Origin: Bacillus sp. NTK034
Lineage (GTDB): Bacteria > Bacillota > Bacilli > Bacillales > Cytobacillaceae
Length of the DNA: 64,000 nt
NCBI RefSeq assembly: GCF_017303275.1
Contig: NZ_JAFKOJ010000004.1
Span: 248,001-312,000, forward strand
Direction: 5' to 3'
Shown: positions 50,278-59,018 of the stretch, in pieces
Layout: each line of letters starts with the position of its first letter
Numbering within the stretch: the first letter of the stretch is position 1
Position numbers and translations under genes: made by a program
The notes under the pieces: model-generated
Told to the model about the DNA's origin: nothing
Seen by the model: only the letters and a program-made list of their open reading frames with translations
Database searches by the model: none

Positions 50278-50293
50278 TTTTTGAACAGCTACT

Positions 50294-50315
50294 AATGTCC
50301 AAAGTATTGGACATT
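50294..50315. promoter_or_regulatory. Perfect palindrome, candidate operator of the Xre gene
   Basis: AATGTCCAA-AGTA-TTGGACATT, a perfect 9-bp inverted repeat, lies 52 bp upstream of the Xre-family gene and near TATAAA at 50335. It fits an autoregulatory site. Confidence 0.65.
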
Positions 50316-50367
50316 CTGCCGCCTGAAATGCTACTATAAAAACAGTTTCGGCCCAAAAGGTGATAGG

Positions 50368-50559
50368 ATGAAAAATAAAATAAAGGAAATACGAAAAAAG
50401 CTGGGCATAACTCAGAAAAGGCTCGCTCAAGAGTGCAGTGTGGCCAGGCAGACAATCAATTGCATAGAAAATAATAAATATGATCCCACACTGGAGCTCG
50501 CTTTTAAAATTTCTAAAACATTAAAAGTAAAGGTAGATGAATTGTTTATTTATGAGTAA
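50368..50559 (+). CDS. Small Xre-family HTH regulator
   Basis: The 63-residue protein is one HTH_3 domain: ITQKRLAQECSVARQTINCI is the helix-turn-helix and LKVKVDELFIYE the typical end of YozG-like minimal regulators. It overlaps the peptide deformylase gene by 8 bp, so the two are probably coupled. AAAGGTGATAGG precedes the ATG. Confidence 0.92.
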   Translation: MKNKIKEIRKKLGITQKRLAQECSVARQTINCIENNKYDPTLELAFKISKTLKVKVDELFIYE

Positions 50560-51130
50560 ATTTAATGCGGATACGACCATCACTATGAAAGATATTGTGC
50601 GGGAAGGGGATCCTATCCTGCGGGAGACAACAAAAGAAGTCGCATTGCCTTTAACTGAAGAAGATCGCGGAACACTGACTGCGATGATGCAATATTTGAA
50701 GAACAGCCAGGATCCTGCCATTGCAAAAAAATATGGCTTGCGTCCGGGCATTGGGCTATCTGCCAACCAAATTGGCCTAAACAAATGCATGTTTACTGCC
50801 TATTTTACCAATGAAAAAGGTGAGCCTCAGGAGTATTTCATAATTAATCCGAAGATCATCAGCCACTCTGTCGGTGTGATTTTCCTGCCGGAGGGTGAGG
50901 GCTGCCTGTCTGTTGACCGTGACGTAAAAGGGTATGTGCCCCGTTATGAACGCATTAAGGTAAAAGCCCATAATCTTGAGGGAGAAGAAGTGACACTCCG
51001 GTTCAAGGGTATCCCGGCCATCATTATGCAGCATGAAATCGACCATCTGAACGGAATAATGTTTTATGATCGAATTGATAAAAATGACCCGTTCAAGATG
51101 CCGGAAAATTCGGTTATGGAGAATTTTTAG
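50552..51130 (+). CDS. def: Peptide deformylase (DefB/YkrB-like)
   Basis: The 192-residue metallo-enzyme removes the N-formyl group from nascent proteins. Motif 2 EGCLS and motif 3 QHEIDHLNG supply Cys and two His ligands. Motif 1 reads GIGLSANQIG, with SANQ where B. subtilis has AAPQ. ATG 50552 overlaps the Xre stop; its ribosome binding site is weak, and ATG 50585 (MKDIVREGDP) is an alternative. Likely regulated with the Xre gene. Confidence 0.93.
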   Translation: MSKFNADTTITMKDIVREGDPILRETTKEVALPLTEEDRGTLTAMMQYLKNSQDPAIAKKYGLRPGIGLSANQIGLNKCMFTAYFTNEKGEPQEYFIINPKIISHSVGVIFLPEGEGCLSVDRDVKGYVPRYERIKVKAHNLEGEEVTLRFKGIPAIIMQHEIDHLNGIMFYDRIDKNDPFKMPENSVMENF

Positions 51131-51159
51131 AAGCATAGACCATGGGTTTATGCTTTTTG
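51131..51159 (+). terminator. Terminator after def
   Basis: AAGCATAGACC / GGTTTATGCTT (11 bp, one G-T) with loop ATG, then TTTG. Confidence 0.82.
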
Positions 51160-51233
51160 TTTTATGGGAACAGGATGTGGTAAATATTTTATAACCACTT
51201 ATAACAAACTATAACAAAAGGAGGATTAGGCAA

Positions 51234-51446
51234 ATGGATGATAAAACTGCTGAAACCAATATCAAGCTAAATGAAAAGCTGGAGGATCAGACTATTCACT
51301 CCCAAATGAACAGCAAGACAGAAACAGAGGATGCCAACCTAAAGTTGCAAGAAGCAATGAATAATCGTGATGAGGAACAAAACATGGCTCCAGCCTATCT
51401 TTATAACAACACGCCAGCCATTAAAATTTCAGGAAATGACGAATAA
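51234..51446 (+). CDS. Small hydrophilic protein of unknown function
   Basis: The 70-residue acidic protein (LNEKLEDQTIHSQM; NLKLQEAMNNRDEEQN) has no membrane segment or cysteine and looks largely helical or disordered. AAAGGAGG precedes the ATG and a strong terminator follows, so it is likely a real monocistronic gene. I do not recognise a family; small spore or stress proteins have similar composition. Confidence 0.72.
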   Translation: MDDKTAETNIKLNEKLEDQTIHSQMNSKTETEDANLKLQEAMNNRDEEQNMAPAYLYNNTPAIKISGNDE

Positions 51447-51474
51447 ACCGGCTTCGACAAGGAAGCCGGTTTTC
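51446..51474 (+). terminator. Terminator after the 70-residue protein gene
   Basis: AACCGGCTTC / GAAGCCGGTT perfect 10-bp stem with loop GACAAG, then TTC. Confidence 0.82.
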
Positions 51475-51513
51475 TATTAAAAGATTAAAAGTATAACTTT
51501 GAACTTCGATAAC

Positions 51514-51756
51514 TGTCTAGCTCCAGGCGCCATCGGCTCTCGGGTCTAAGCCAATCCGTCCAAAAGGTTAAAGAACAACCTTTCAGCCGGCTTGTCTTAT
51601 GCTTGAGGCCCGCAGGACAAGGAAGGCTTCGTCAGCATTGCATCGCACGACCGAAAGCGGCAGCTTTTGGGAGGATGCGGGTCATGCAGACGTTGCCACA
51701 GGACGTGGCGGTTTTAGTCTGCGTTCCTAGGTAGGCGGGCGCCTTGCGCTTTTCTT
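51514..51756 (+). repeat. TGTCTAGCTCC...GGCGCCTTGCGCTTTTCTT element, long composite copy B
   Basis: The element opens TGTCTAGCTCCAGGCGCC and closes GGGCGCCTTGCGCTTTTCTT; GGCGCC at both ends can pair. Inside are AAGGTT/AACCTT and GGCTTGTCTTATGCTTG (compare GGCTCGTCTTGTGCTTG in copy C), plus an inverted copy of the 20-mer found at 29861. It occupies most of the gap between two small genes. Confidence 0.75.
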
Positions 51757-51886
51757 AATCCAAATCAGTCTTATCCTTTTGATCTTTATTCCTCTTATTG
51801 CCCTTACTGTTATCTCCGCTGATGGCTGATTGATTTCCTTTTGGTGAGTTTTGATTATTACTGCCTTTATTGAACTTTTTTGTCAT
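51755..51886 (-). CDS. Small Asn/Lys-rich protein, possibly a minor spore protein
   Basis: A 43-codon frame begins MTKKFNKGSNNQNSPKGNQS and ends KDQKDKTDLD. AAAGGAG lies 7 bp upstream on the minus strand, which supports translation. Composition (Lys, Asn, Ser, Gly, no Cys or hydrophobic core) resembles minor small acid-soluble spore proteins such as SspP, but the match is weak. Its stop abuts the repeat element. Confidence 0.6.
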   Translation of the reverse strand: MTKKFNKGSNNQNSPKGNQSAISGDNSKGNKRNKDQKDKTDLD

Positions 51887-52014
51887 AGCGATTCTCCTTT
51901 CTTATAAATGCTTCCTTATTTTTTCTAAAGCGCTCCTTTTTTATCCGGACCGGCCTTCATCTTTCCTTTATGAAAAGCATATACATCTAAAAGGATTATG
52001 ATGGGGGGATCTAT

Positions 52015-52842
52015 ATGAATGAAATAGGATTGACGCCTTGGGAGGAGCATGCCTTTTGGCTGGAGATTCTTGAAGACCATGCGATCTTTGTCAGGGACTT
52101 TCTTTCTCCAACAGAAGGCAAGTATGTAAAAAGAGCGGATGAATACAGACAAGCCTTCCGTAATCTTAGGAATAAGCTTAATCTGGTACCTCCTTCTGCA
52201 CAGGCCAGCTCACAGGAAGCAATTGCGATGGCCATGGAGATATGGCCGGTTGCAAACGGTTATTTTCAGTTCGAAGGAAAGCTGCAGAATTTGAGAATCA
52301 ATAATTTGATCAATCTTAATCTCTCGCCAACCTACTTTAATGGCACATTAAGTGAAAATCAGGAATATCTGCGCCTGCTGACTTATTATACAAATGGACA
52401 GACACCGCCGCCGCAATCCCTTTTTGATTTGCTGGATTTGTGGCTTGAGGACCAGCTGGGACATATCATTCTTTTAAGAAACTCGATTGATCCAATTGAG
52501 GTTTTTGTTGATGACCAGGCAGAAACCTATACTAGGATTTTTCAGGGCTTCGTTGTACAGAACAGGCATATGAAGGGATATCTCCGGTTTACTCAGCCAG
52601 GGTTTCCGCGCCAGCAGGAAATGGCCCGGGATGTGGGGATGGCTGTGATTGAAATGAATGAATACATTAAAGGCATTGTCCAAAAATACACCGGCAAAAG
52701 AATTCTTAATAAAGCGACGCTTCGATTTCTCGAACATCATTTCCCTGAAGCCTGTTATTTAATTAAAAAACTCAGCTACTATGCTCCCGAACTGGGTGAA
52801 GAAGCTTCTAAATGTTCTTTGAAAAAACCATCTTATTCATAG
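52015..52842 (+). CDS. DUF2935 domain protein
   Basis: The 275-residue, helix-rich protein has two similar halves each with conserved His/Glu: PWEEHAFWLEILEDHAIFVRDFL at the start and WLEDQLGHIILLRNSIDP in the middle, followed by ARDVGMAVIEMNEYIKGI. This matches DUF2935, a ferritin/hemerythrin-like four-helix family with possible metal binding. Function unknown. GGGGGGAT precedes the ATG. Confidence 0.85.
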   Translation: MNEIGLTPWEEHAFWLEILEDHAIFVRDFLSPTEGKYVKRADEYRQAFRNLRNKLNLVPPSAQASSQEAIAMAMEIWPVANGYFQFEGKLQNLRINNLINLNLSPTYFNGTLSENQEYLRLLTYYTNGQTPPPQSLFDLLDLWLEDQLGHIILLRNSIDPIEVFVDDQAETYTRIFQGFVVQNRHMKGYLRFTQPGFPRQQEMARDVGMAVIEMNEYIKGIVQKYTGKRILNKATLRFLEHHFPEACYLIKKLSYYAPELGEEASKCSLKKPSYS

Positions 52843-52853
52843 CATCCTTAAGC

Positions 52854-52878
52854 CCTCTTTTAGAAAGAGGTTTTTTTT
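52854..52878 (+). terminator. Terminator after the DUF2935 gene
   Basis: CCTCTTT / AAAGAGG stem, loop TAG, followed by eight T. Confidence 0.85.
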
Positions 52879-52952
52879 CTTTAGCCTCCTATAAACTAAC
52901 CACTTTAGGAAAAGATAAAATATAATCCATTTCTCAAGCAGGAGGCAAACAC

Positions 52953-53768
52953 ATGAAAAAGACTATTTTTAGTGCTGTTCTAATCTGTTTAGTTTTAATT
53001 ATTTCAGGGTGCGGAACGAATAAAGCAAATCCTGAAAATCAGGATAAAAATGTTTCAGAAGAGCAGGATTTATGGGCAAAAGTCCAGGATGAGGGAAAGC
53101 TGTTAATAGGAACAGAAGGCACTTATCCGCCATTCACGTTCCATGACGACAAAGGCGAGCTTACCGGTTTTGATGTGGAAATCTCAAAGGAAGTGGCCAA
53201 AAGGCTTGGTGTGAAGCCGGAATTTCTGGAAACACAATGGGATGCCATGTTCGCCGGATTGGATTCAAAACGTTTTGATATGATCGCAAACCAGGTGGGG
53301 ATTCGCCCTGATCGCCAGGAGAAATACGACTTTTCGGATCCTTATATTTCTTCTGCAGCTGTTTTGATTACACATGAATCCAACAATTCAGTTTCAAGCT
53401 TTGAAGATATAGAGGGTTTGAAAGCCGCACAGTCCATGACGAGCAATTATGCAGATCTGGCAAAGTCATATGGGGCGGAAATTGTAGGAGTCGACGGATT
53501 TAACCAGGCGATTGAACTGATTAATTCAAAGCGTGCAGATGTTACACTCAACGATAATTTGTCTTTTTTGGATTTTAAAAAACAAAAGCCTGATGCTCCA
53601 GTCAAAATCGCAGACGAATCCGAAGACGCTTCCCAAAGCGGCCTAATGTTCAGAAAGGGCAGCGGTACATTGGTTGATGAAGTCAATAAAGCCTTGGAAG
53701 AAATGATTGAGGATGGCACTTACTTGAAAATTTCAGAAAAATGGTTTGGTGAAGATGTACTTAAATAG
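52953..53768 (+). CDS. tcyA: Amino-acid (cystine) ABC transporter substrate-binding lipoprotein
   Basis: The 271-residue protein has a lipobox ISGC (Cys20) and a bacterial extracellular solute-binding family 3 fold: [54 protein letters not shown] and KYDFSDPY. These resemble B. subtilis TcyA (YckK). It captures L-cystine or a similar amino acid for the adjacent permease and ATPase. GGAGG precedes the ATG; a TATAAT at 52921 may be its -10. Confidence 0.88.
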   Translation: MKKTIFSAVLICLVLIISGCGTNKANPENQDKNVSEEQDLWAKVQDEGKLLIGTEGTYPPFTFHDDKGELTGFDVEISKEVAKRLGVKPEFLETQWDAMFAGLDSKRFDMIANQVGIRPDRQEKYDFSDPYISSAAVLITHESNNSVSSFEDIEGLKAAQSMTSNYADLAKSYGAEIVGVDGFNQAIELINSKRADVTLNDNLSFLDFKKQKPDAPVKIADESEDASQSGLMFRKGSGTLVDEVNKALEEMIEDGTYLKISEKWFGEDVLK

Positions 53769-54456
53769 TATATTCATCGATCCGGAAAGGGTCGAAAGAC
53801 TTATAGAGATTGGCAAGAATTCATTTCAGCCATTGCTGGAGGGTGCCATTGTCTATACCATCCCATTAACACTGATTTCATTTATATGCGGGCTGGCATT
53901 GGCAATCTTTACGGCACTTGCCCGCATTTCAGGAAATAAGGCGCTGGAGACGATAGCCAGAATTTATGTATCAGCCATAAGGGGCACACCGCTTCTTGTG
54001 CAGCTGTTCATCATTTTTTACGGGCTTCCGACGATTGGTGTCATTATAGATCCTTTCCCCTCAGCGATCATAGGATTCTCGCTGAATGTAGGGGCGTATG
54101 CTTCCGAAATTATCCGGGCAGCCATCCTTTCAATCCCAAAAGGACAATGGGAAGCGGGATATTCCATAGGCATGTCTTATTCGCAGACGCTTAAGAGGAT
54201 TATCCTTCCGCAGGCATCCAGAGTATCAATACCGCCGTTATCCAATTCATTCATCAGTCTTGTAAAAGATACCTCTCTGGCTTCCATGATTCTGGTTACA
54301 GAGATGTTCCGAAGAGCACAGGAAATAGCCGCAACTAATTATGAATTTTTGCTTCTTTATACGCAGGCTGCCTTCATATATTGGGTGATTTGCTTTATGC
54401 TCTCGATCGTGCAGGGAAGGCTTGAACGCCGTCTGGACCGATATATTTCTTCATGA
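53755..54456 (+). CDS. tcyB: Amino-acid (cystine) ABC transporter permease
   Basis: The 233-residue membrane protein has about five helices and the HisM-type signature [21 protein letters not shown] plus the ATPase-contact loop [20 protein letters not shown]. The start overlaps the binding-protein gene by 14 bp; TTG 53746 or GTG 53749 are alternatives and no clear ribosome binding site decides between them. Confidence 0.88.
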   Translation: MYLNSIFIDPERVERLIEIGKNSFQPLLEGAIVYTIPLTLISFICGLALAIFTALARISGNKALETIARIYVSAIRGTPLLVQLFIIFYGLPTIGVIIDPFPSAIIGFSLNVGAYASEIIRAAILSIPKGQWEAGYSIGMSYSQTLKRIILPQASRVSIPPLSNSFISLVKDTSLASMILVTEMFRRAQEIAATNYEFLLLYTQAAFIYWVICFMLSIVQGRLERRLDRYISS

Positions 54457-54474
54457 AAAGAGGCAGTGCTATTA

Positions 54475-55209
54475 ATGATTAATATTAAGGATTTGCATAA
54501 GCAATTTGATCAGCTGAAAGTACTGAAAGGAATTAATTTGGAAGTGACGAAAGGAAAAGTGGTTGTAGTGATTGGGCCATCCGGCTCCGGAAAAACGACC
54601 TTGCTGCGGTGCTTAAATGTGCTGGAGCAGCCTACTTCAGGCCTGCTTGCCATTGGAGATCAAGTCCTCGACTTTTCTCAGCAGGTCTCGAAAAGGCAAA
54701 TACCTCCCTTCAGACGCCTTACGGGAATGGTTTTTCAGAACTATAATTTATTTCCGCATATGACTGCAATCGAAAATGTCATGGAGGGGCCGGTTACAGT
54801 GAAAGGCGAATCAAAGGAAGCGGCAAAGGAAAAGGGGGAAGTGCTTTTAAGAAAAGTTGGATTAGCTGATAAATCTGCCTATTATCCTTTTCAGCTTTCA
54901 GGCGGCCAGCAGCAGCGGGTAGGGATTGCACGTGCTCTTGCAATGGAGCCAAAGGTTATGCTATTTGATGAGCCTACTTCGGCACTGGACCCTGAACTAG
55001 TTGGAGAAGTGCTGAGGGTGATGAAGGATCTGGCCGCTGAAGGAATGACAATGGTGGTCGTTACTCATGAGATGAGATTTGCAAGGGAAGCAGCGGATGA
55101 AGTCATTTTCATGGACGGCGGTATTGTAGTGGAACGCGGCAAACCTGAACAGATATTCTACAGTCCAAAAGAAGTCCGCACCAGCCAGTTCCTGAATTTA
55201 ATTCAATAG
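54475..55209 (+). CDS. tcyC: Amino-acid (cystine) ABC transporter ATP-binding protein
   Basis: The 244-residue ATPase has Walker [11 protein letters not shown]-loop [10 protein letters not shown], signature LSGGQQQRV, Walker [13 protein letters not shown] and the H-loop VTHEM, all intact. Polar amino-acid importer type. ATG 54475 is preceded by AAAAGAGG. It is the last gene of a three-gene importer operon followed by a strong terminator. Confidence 0.93.
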   Translation: MINIKDLHKQFDQLKVLKGINLEVTKGKVVVVIGPSGSGKTTLLRCLNVLEQPTSGLLAIGDQVLDFSQQVSKRQIPPFRRLTGMVFQNYNLFPHMTAIENVMEGPVTVKGESKEAAKEKGEVLLRKVGLADKSAYYPFQLSGGQQQRVGIARALAMEPKVMLFDEPTSALDPELVGEVLRVMKDLAAEGMTMVVVTHEMRFAREAADEVIFMDGGIVVERGKPEQIFYSPKEVRTSQFLNLIQ

Positions 55210-55211
55210 AC

Positions 55212-55243
55212 AGACCTCTGCAGACAGGCAGAGGTCTATTTTT
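55212..55243 (+). terminator. Terminator of the cystine-type importer operon
   Basis: AGACCTCTGC / GCAGAGGTCT perfect 10-bp stem, loop AGACAG, then ATTTTT. Confidence 0.9.
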
Positions 55244-55453
55244 ATCAAAAAAATGCTTCCTTAACAGGAAGCGGAAAAAAAGGGGGATTTACACTTGTAG
55301 AATTAGTATGCCCGGGCAGAGTATTTCTTATTCATACCTTCTAAAAATTAATAATTGATTTAAACACATTCTCATGGATCCCTTTTGCTGCGGGGTTTAT
55401 TTCATGGTATTCGTGCTATACTGAAAATAGAATCCGGTGATAGAGGTGTAAAA

Positions 55454-56089
55454 ATGAAGGAAAATATTTTAATATGTGTAAGCAATCCCAATCATGCGGA
55501 AATACTGACCCAAAGAGGAAAAAAACTGAAGGAAGCATTTCAGGGGGATGGCTATATTCTATCCGTAGAAAACCGGAAGCACGAAGAGCTTAACTTTAAC
55601 GAGCTTCAGACAAAATATTTATTCGAAAGTTTAGCAGATAAATACGGACTGAAGATGCTCTCCAAGTTTGCCGAGGGCAAAAAAATCGCCAGGGTGATAG
55701 CCGATGTGGTAAAGGAGCATAATATTACCCAGATTATCCTTGGGCAGGCTGTTCAAACCAAGCTGGAGCGGATGGTAAAGCATTCGCTGATCAATGATTT
55801 ATTCCAGCTGCTTGAAGGAGTAGATATACATGTCGTAGAAGTTTCAAGAAAGGTTCATGATCCTTCTGACGACTGGGATAAGGGGCTGCCGGCCATGATC
55901 GTCAAGAAAGGCTCCGATTATCATTTAATCATTGGAGAAGATCATGAAAATGGAGTAAAGGGCATCTTTTTTAAAGAATTATCATCCGACTTCTCGAACG
56001 GTTTTTTTGTTATACAAAAAGATAATAACCATGAAGTGCTCCGTATTCACCATGGTGTTGTAGATAGTAATATATTGGGAGATAAATAA
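55454..56089 (+). CDS. KdpD-like universal-stress-protein domain protein
   Basis: The 211-residue cytoplasmic protein has a Usp fold like that inside KdpD sensor kinases: ENILICVSNPNHAEILTQRG, HNITQIILGQAVQTKLERM and GVDIHVVEVS. No histidine-kinase or membrane part is present, so it is a free-standing sensor or nucleotide-binding module, possibly linked to potassium or cyclic di-AMP signalling. ATG 55454 follows AGAGGTG; an extended -10 TGCTATACT lies at 55414-55422. Confidence 0.8.
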   Translation: MKENILICVSNPNHAEILTQRGKKLKEAFQGDGYILSVENRKHEELNFNELQTKYLFESLADKYGLKMLSKFAEGKKIARVIADVVKEHNITQIILGQAVQTKLERMVKHSLINDLFQLLEGVDIHVVEVSRKVHDPSDDWDKGLPAMIVKKGSDYHLIIGEDHENGVKGIFFKELSSDFSNGFFVIQKDNNHEVLRIHHGVVDSNILGDK

Positions 56090-56112
56090 GCCGGCTCATC
56101 CAGCCGGCTTTT
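56088..56112 (+). terminator. Bidirectional terminator
   Basis: AAGCCGGCT / AGCCGGCTT with loop CATCC, then TT. It overlaps the stop of the upstream gene and faces the convergent SDR gene. Confidence 0.78.
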
Positions 56113-56120
56113 GCTGCTTT

Positions 56121-56867
56121 TTAGATTAAGTCATTTACATAATAAACTTTTCCGCTCTCAATTTCCTTCTGCAGAAGCAAATTGACTAGTGCATTAGCCA
56201 CAGTTTCCGTATCCCTTAGCATGCCTTTCTCCTTATATGCCTGGAATTTTTCAAGATCATGAAATGCTTCCTTCGCTGATGAACGTATGGTTCCCTGCAT
56301 AGCAGTGTCCATAACACCGGGACTAAAGGCAATAATCTTTTGGGTGCTGCCTGCTGTCAGCAGCTCCAATGCAGCTGTTTCCGTAAACATATTAATTCCG
56401 GCTTTTGTGCTGCAGTAAGCACTCCATCCCTGTATGGGCCTTTCAGCAGCACCTGAAGTAATGTTGACAATGGTCATTTCACTTGAAACTTCACGCAGCA
56501 GGATGTTGGAAATCATAATAGGAGCAATCAGATTAACGTGAGCATTTTGAATTAATGCCGCATGATCAAGGTTTCCGGCAGTACCAATTGGATCAATGAC
56601 CCCTGCGTTATTAAATACATATAGGGTTTCCGGCTGTTTTTCCTTCAATAGTGCTGTCAGTTCTCTGAAAGCAGATTCAAGCTCATCCGGTGAGGACAAA
56701 TTGCAGAAATATTGGGCAAAGAATAATTGATTCTCTGCAGCAAGTGTTGCCAGCTCAGGATTTTCAGTCCTTGATACAGATATGATGCCAGTTCCTTCTG
56801 TAATCATTCTTTTGGCAATGGATGCTCCTAAACCTTTGGATGCACCTGTTATGATAGCTATTTTCAT
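56121..56867 (-). CDS. Short-chain dehydrogenase, benzil reductase (YueD)-like
   Basis: The 248-residue Rossmann enzyme has ITGASKGLGASIAKR, NNAGVIDPIG, NITSGAAERPIQGWSAYCSTK (Ser, Tyr, Lys catalytic residues) and FSPGVMDTAMQ. These are features of YueD/sepiapterin-reductase-type benzil reductases, NADPH-dependent carbonyl reductases. ATG 56867 follows AGGAGTG; the in-frame GTG at 56876 forms part of that ribosome binding site. Confidence 0.88.
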   Translation of the reverse strand: MKIAIITGASKGLGASIAKRMITEGTGIISVSRTENPELATLAAENQLFFAQYFCNLSSPDELESAFRELTALLKEKQPETLYVFNNAGVIDPIGTAGNLDHAALIQNAHVNLIAPIMISNILLREVSSEMTIVNITSGAAERPIQGWSAYCSTKAGINMFTETAALELLTAGSTQKIIAFSPGVMDTAMQGTIRSSAKEAFHDLEKFQAYKEKGMLRDTETVANALVNLLLQKEIESGKVYYVNDLI

Positions 56868-56932
56868 TTTGATCACTCCTATTTCCTGTTTGATTCTTCT
56901 ATTAAAACAGAAAATAATTATTTTTTCCTTAA

Positions 56933-57115
56933 TCAGCCATTGTGGTCCTTTCTGAATGCCTTCATTTCATCTTCTATTAAATTGATGATTGAGAGGATAA
57001 TTCCTGAAAATAGGCTGGCAATCGTAATGATGCTTATGCCAAACAGAAGGTAAAGAATACATGTGCTGAAAAAAGTAAACAGGAGACAATAATGGCAAGC
57101 CTTAATTTTCCGCAT
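56933..57115 (-). CDS. Small two-helix membrane protein downstream of spoIIP
   Basis: The 60-residue product has two hydrophobic segments (YCLLFTFFSTCILYLLFGIS and ITIASLFSGIILSIINLI) and a charged tail. The start at 57115 overlaps the spoIIP end by 14 bp, so it may be coexpressed in the sporulating mother cell. A longer frame from 57160 is possible. No family recognised; ribosome binding site is modest (GGAAGGCAG). Confidence 0.5.
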   Translation of the reverse strand: MRKIKACHYCLLFTFFSTCILYLLFGISIITIASLFSGIILSIINLIEDEMKAFRKDHNG

Positions 57116-58235
57116 TGACTGGCTCTGCCTTCCAGTAATATTCACTAAACACATCAGCAAATGCTTTGATGGAGTTATTCAGTTCATCCAGATTGTTTTC
57201 AACACCTCCGAATTCCAGCAAAAGAGCCCGCTCGGAAAGATCCTGATTGTAAATGCCGTTGCCTTCACTTTTTCCTTTAACAAAAACTCCCCTGCTTATT
57301 CCTTTATATTTTGCTTCCAATGCTTTATGGAGCTCGGTAGCCACTTTTAAGTTCTGTTCATAGTTTTTGTGCTCTTTGCCGACGACAAAAAACAGTCGCG
57401 CGTATGGTTCCTGGCCAATTACTGCGGTTGTTTTCCCTCGGGGAAGCGAATCCCTATGGATATCAATCAGGAATTTAACATCCTTATTCTCTGCCATGGC
57501 GGATTGTACAGTTTCTCTGGACATGGCATAGGAATTTTCCCAGTTCCAGCCCTTCTTTTTCAGTTCTGAGGCAATATTGGTTTTATCATGCTCAGCACCA
57601 ATGCCTTTTCTCGCCAGCTCTTCACTAAGCTTTTTCCCGACAGCAATAACATTCACCTGTTCATTTGGACTAACGGCCTCATCAGTATCCTTTACATCTT
57701 TTAAAAGCGGAGCGAACGATTCCCAGCTGTGGGAATGGTAAATAAGAACCCCTTTTTTGTCCGGAATAACTGGAGGAGCCGTATTTTCTTCATTTTGACC
57801 GTCATTCATAGCAAGTTCTTTTTCTTTTAAAAGGACTTCTAGGGGAGGGGCAGATTCCACTGGAAGGTTGGTAAAGTCGGTACCTTCTCCGGCAACAGCA
57901 ATACCAGTGTCGAAGATCGAAAAACCAGGCAGCTCCCGGCCAAGGAACGTTCTGATATCCTTCGGCTGTGTGTTGGTTGCCAGCTTAAATAGGGTTCCGG
58001 ATAGGGAATAGCTTTCAGCGGGAAATTCCTTGTGAAAATAATGATTCTCAGCTTTCAAAATGTGAATGAAGAGCTGGTCGGCTTTAATGTCCTTAAGCAG
58101 CACATTCATATGTGACGAGGTGAAGGCAGCCGGATAAAGCGCAACAACCCCAGCGAGCGCCACTGCTGCACAAATACTGAAAATCCAGCTGTTTATATAA
58201 AAGAAAATAGAATGGACTCTTAATTTAGAATTCAT
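57102..58235 (-). CDS. spoIIP: Stage II sporulation protein P
   Basis: The 377-residue protein has one N-terminal membrane helix (IFSICAAVALAGVVALYPAA) and a C-terminal amidase/endopeptidase domain with LIYHSHSWESF, LIDIHRDSLPR and ALLLEFGGVEN, which supply zinc and catalytic residues. SpoIIP degrades septal peptidoglycan with SpoIID and SpoIIM during forespore engulfment. AATGGAGGG precedes the ATG; a sigma-E-like CATATATT lies about 25 bp upstream. Confidence 0.96.
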   Translation of the reverse strand: MNSKLRVHSIFFYINSWIFSICAAVALAGVVALYPAAFTSSHMNVLLKDIKADQLFIHILKAENHYFHKEFPAESYSLSGTLFKLATNTQPKDIRTFLGRELPGFSIFDTGIAVAGEGTDFTNLPVESAPPLEVLLKEKELAMNDGQNEENTAPPVIPDKKGVLIYHSHSWESFAPLLKDVKDTDEAVSPNEQVNVIAVGKKLSEELARKGIGAEHDKTNIASELKKKGWNWENSYAMSRETVQSAMAENKDVKFLIDIHRDSLPRGKTTAVIGQEPYARLFFVVGKEHKNYEQNLKVATELHKALEAKYKGISRGVFVKGKSEGNGIYNQDLSERALLLEFGGVENNLDELNNSIKAFADVFSEYYWKAEPVNAEN

Positions 58236-58408
58236 ATAAATCCCTCCATTCTCTAAATATATGACGGATTAGCTGATTTAGAAGATGGGGAACGCTCTAA
58301 AGAAAAGGAAAAACCGGGCAGAATGCCGAAATCATAAAAAGAGATGCTGAAATGAACTAATTCTATTTGTATTTAGATTTATAAGCCTGTATAAAGGAGA
58401 TGCATTAT

Positions 58409-58864
58409 ATGGCACAGCCAGCATTAATTGAAAAAGACGAACATAAAAAAATAGCCATAAGCTTATTCAATAAAGTGTGGGATTTAATGGAAAATCCTGA
58501 TAGAACCGATGAGGAAGACCACGAAATGATACATATGGCGCATGCATCGTGCTATCATTGGGGTGTCGCAGGTCAGCCTGTTAATCTGTCAAGGGGAGAG
58601 TGGCAGATATCCAGGGTATATACAGTCTTAAACAGAGCTGAGCCTGCTCTCTTTCATGCTAAAAGAAATCTTGAAATTTGTCTTTCTAACAAAATTGGAG
58701 ACTTTGATCTGGCATTTTCTTATGAAGCTCTAGCCCGTGCATATAAACTAGCCGGCGATGAGGAAAATGCACACCAGTATAAAAAGCTGGCTTGCGAGGC
58801 TGCAGAAGAGATAGCGAAAGAAGGGGACAAAAAAGTGGTCCTGAATGATCTTGCTTCCATCTAG
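58409..58864 (+). CDS. TPR-like helical protein of unknown function
   Basis: The 151-residue protein contains helix pairs such as ISLFNKVWDLMENPDRTDEEDHEMIHMAHAS and DLAFSYEALARAYKLAGDEENA in tetratricopeptide style. It is soluble and lacks a signal peptide. I do not know its function. ATG 58409 follows AAAGGAGA by 8 bp. It stands alone, with a terminator 43 bp after its stop. Confidence 0.78.
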   Translation: MAQPALIEKDEHKKIAISLFNKVWDLMENPDRTDEEDHEMIHMAHASCYHWGVAGQPVNLSRGEWQISRVYTVLNRAEPALFHAKRNLEICLSNKIGDFDLAFSYEALARAYKLAGDEENAHQYKKLACEAAEEIAKEGDKKVVLNDLASI

Positions 58865-58906
58865 TATATAACTCATAATTAAAAGCAATCCTTTGTACTG
58901 AATCTC

Positions 58907-58936
58907 AAAAGGCCTGAAAGGGTCTTTTATTTTTTG
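58907..58936 (+). terminator. Terminator after the TPR-like gene
   Basis: AAAAGGCC / GGTCTTTT stem (one G-T), loop TGAAAG, followed by ATTTTTT. Confidence 0.78.
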
Positions 58937-59018
58937 AAAAGATTTCATTGTTTTATCACAAATGGCTTTTATATTGATAATATCAAAAGACAATATAGAA
59001 AAAGAGAGGGACACTAAA

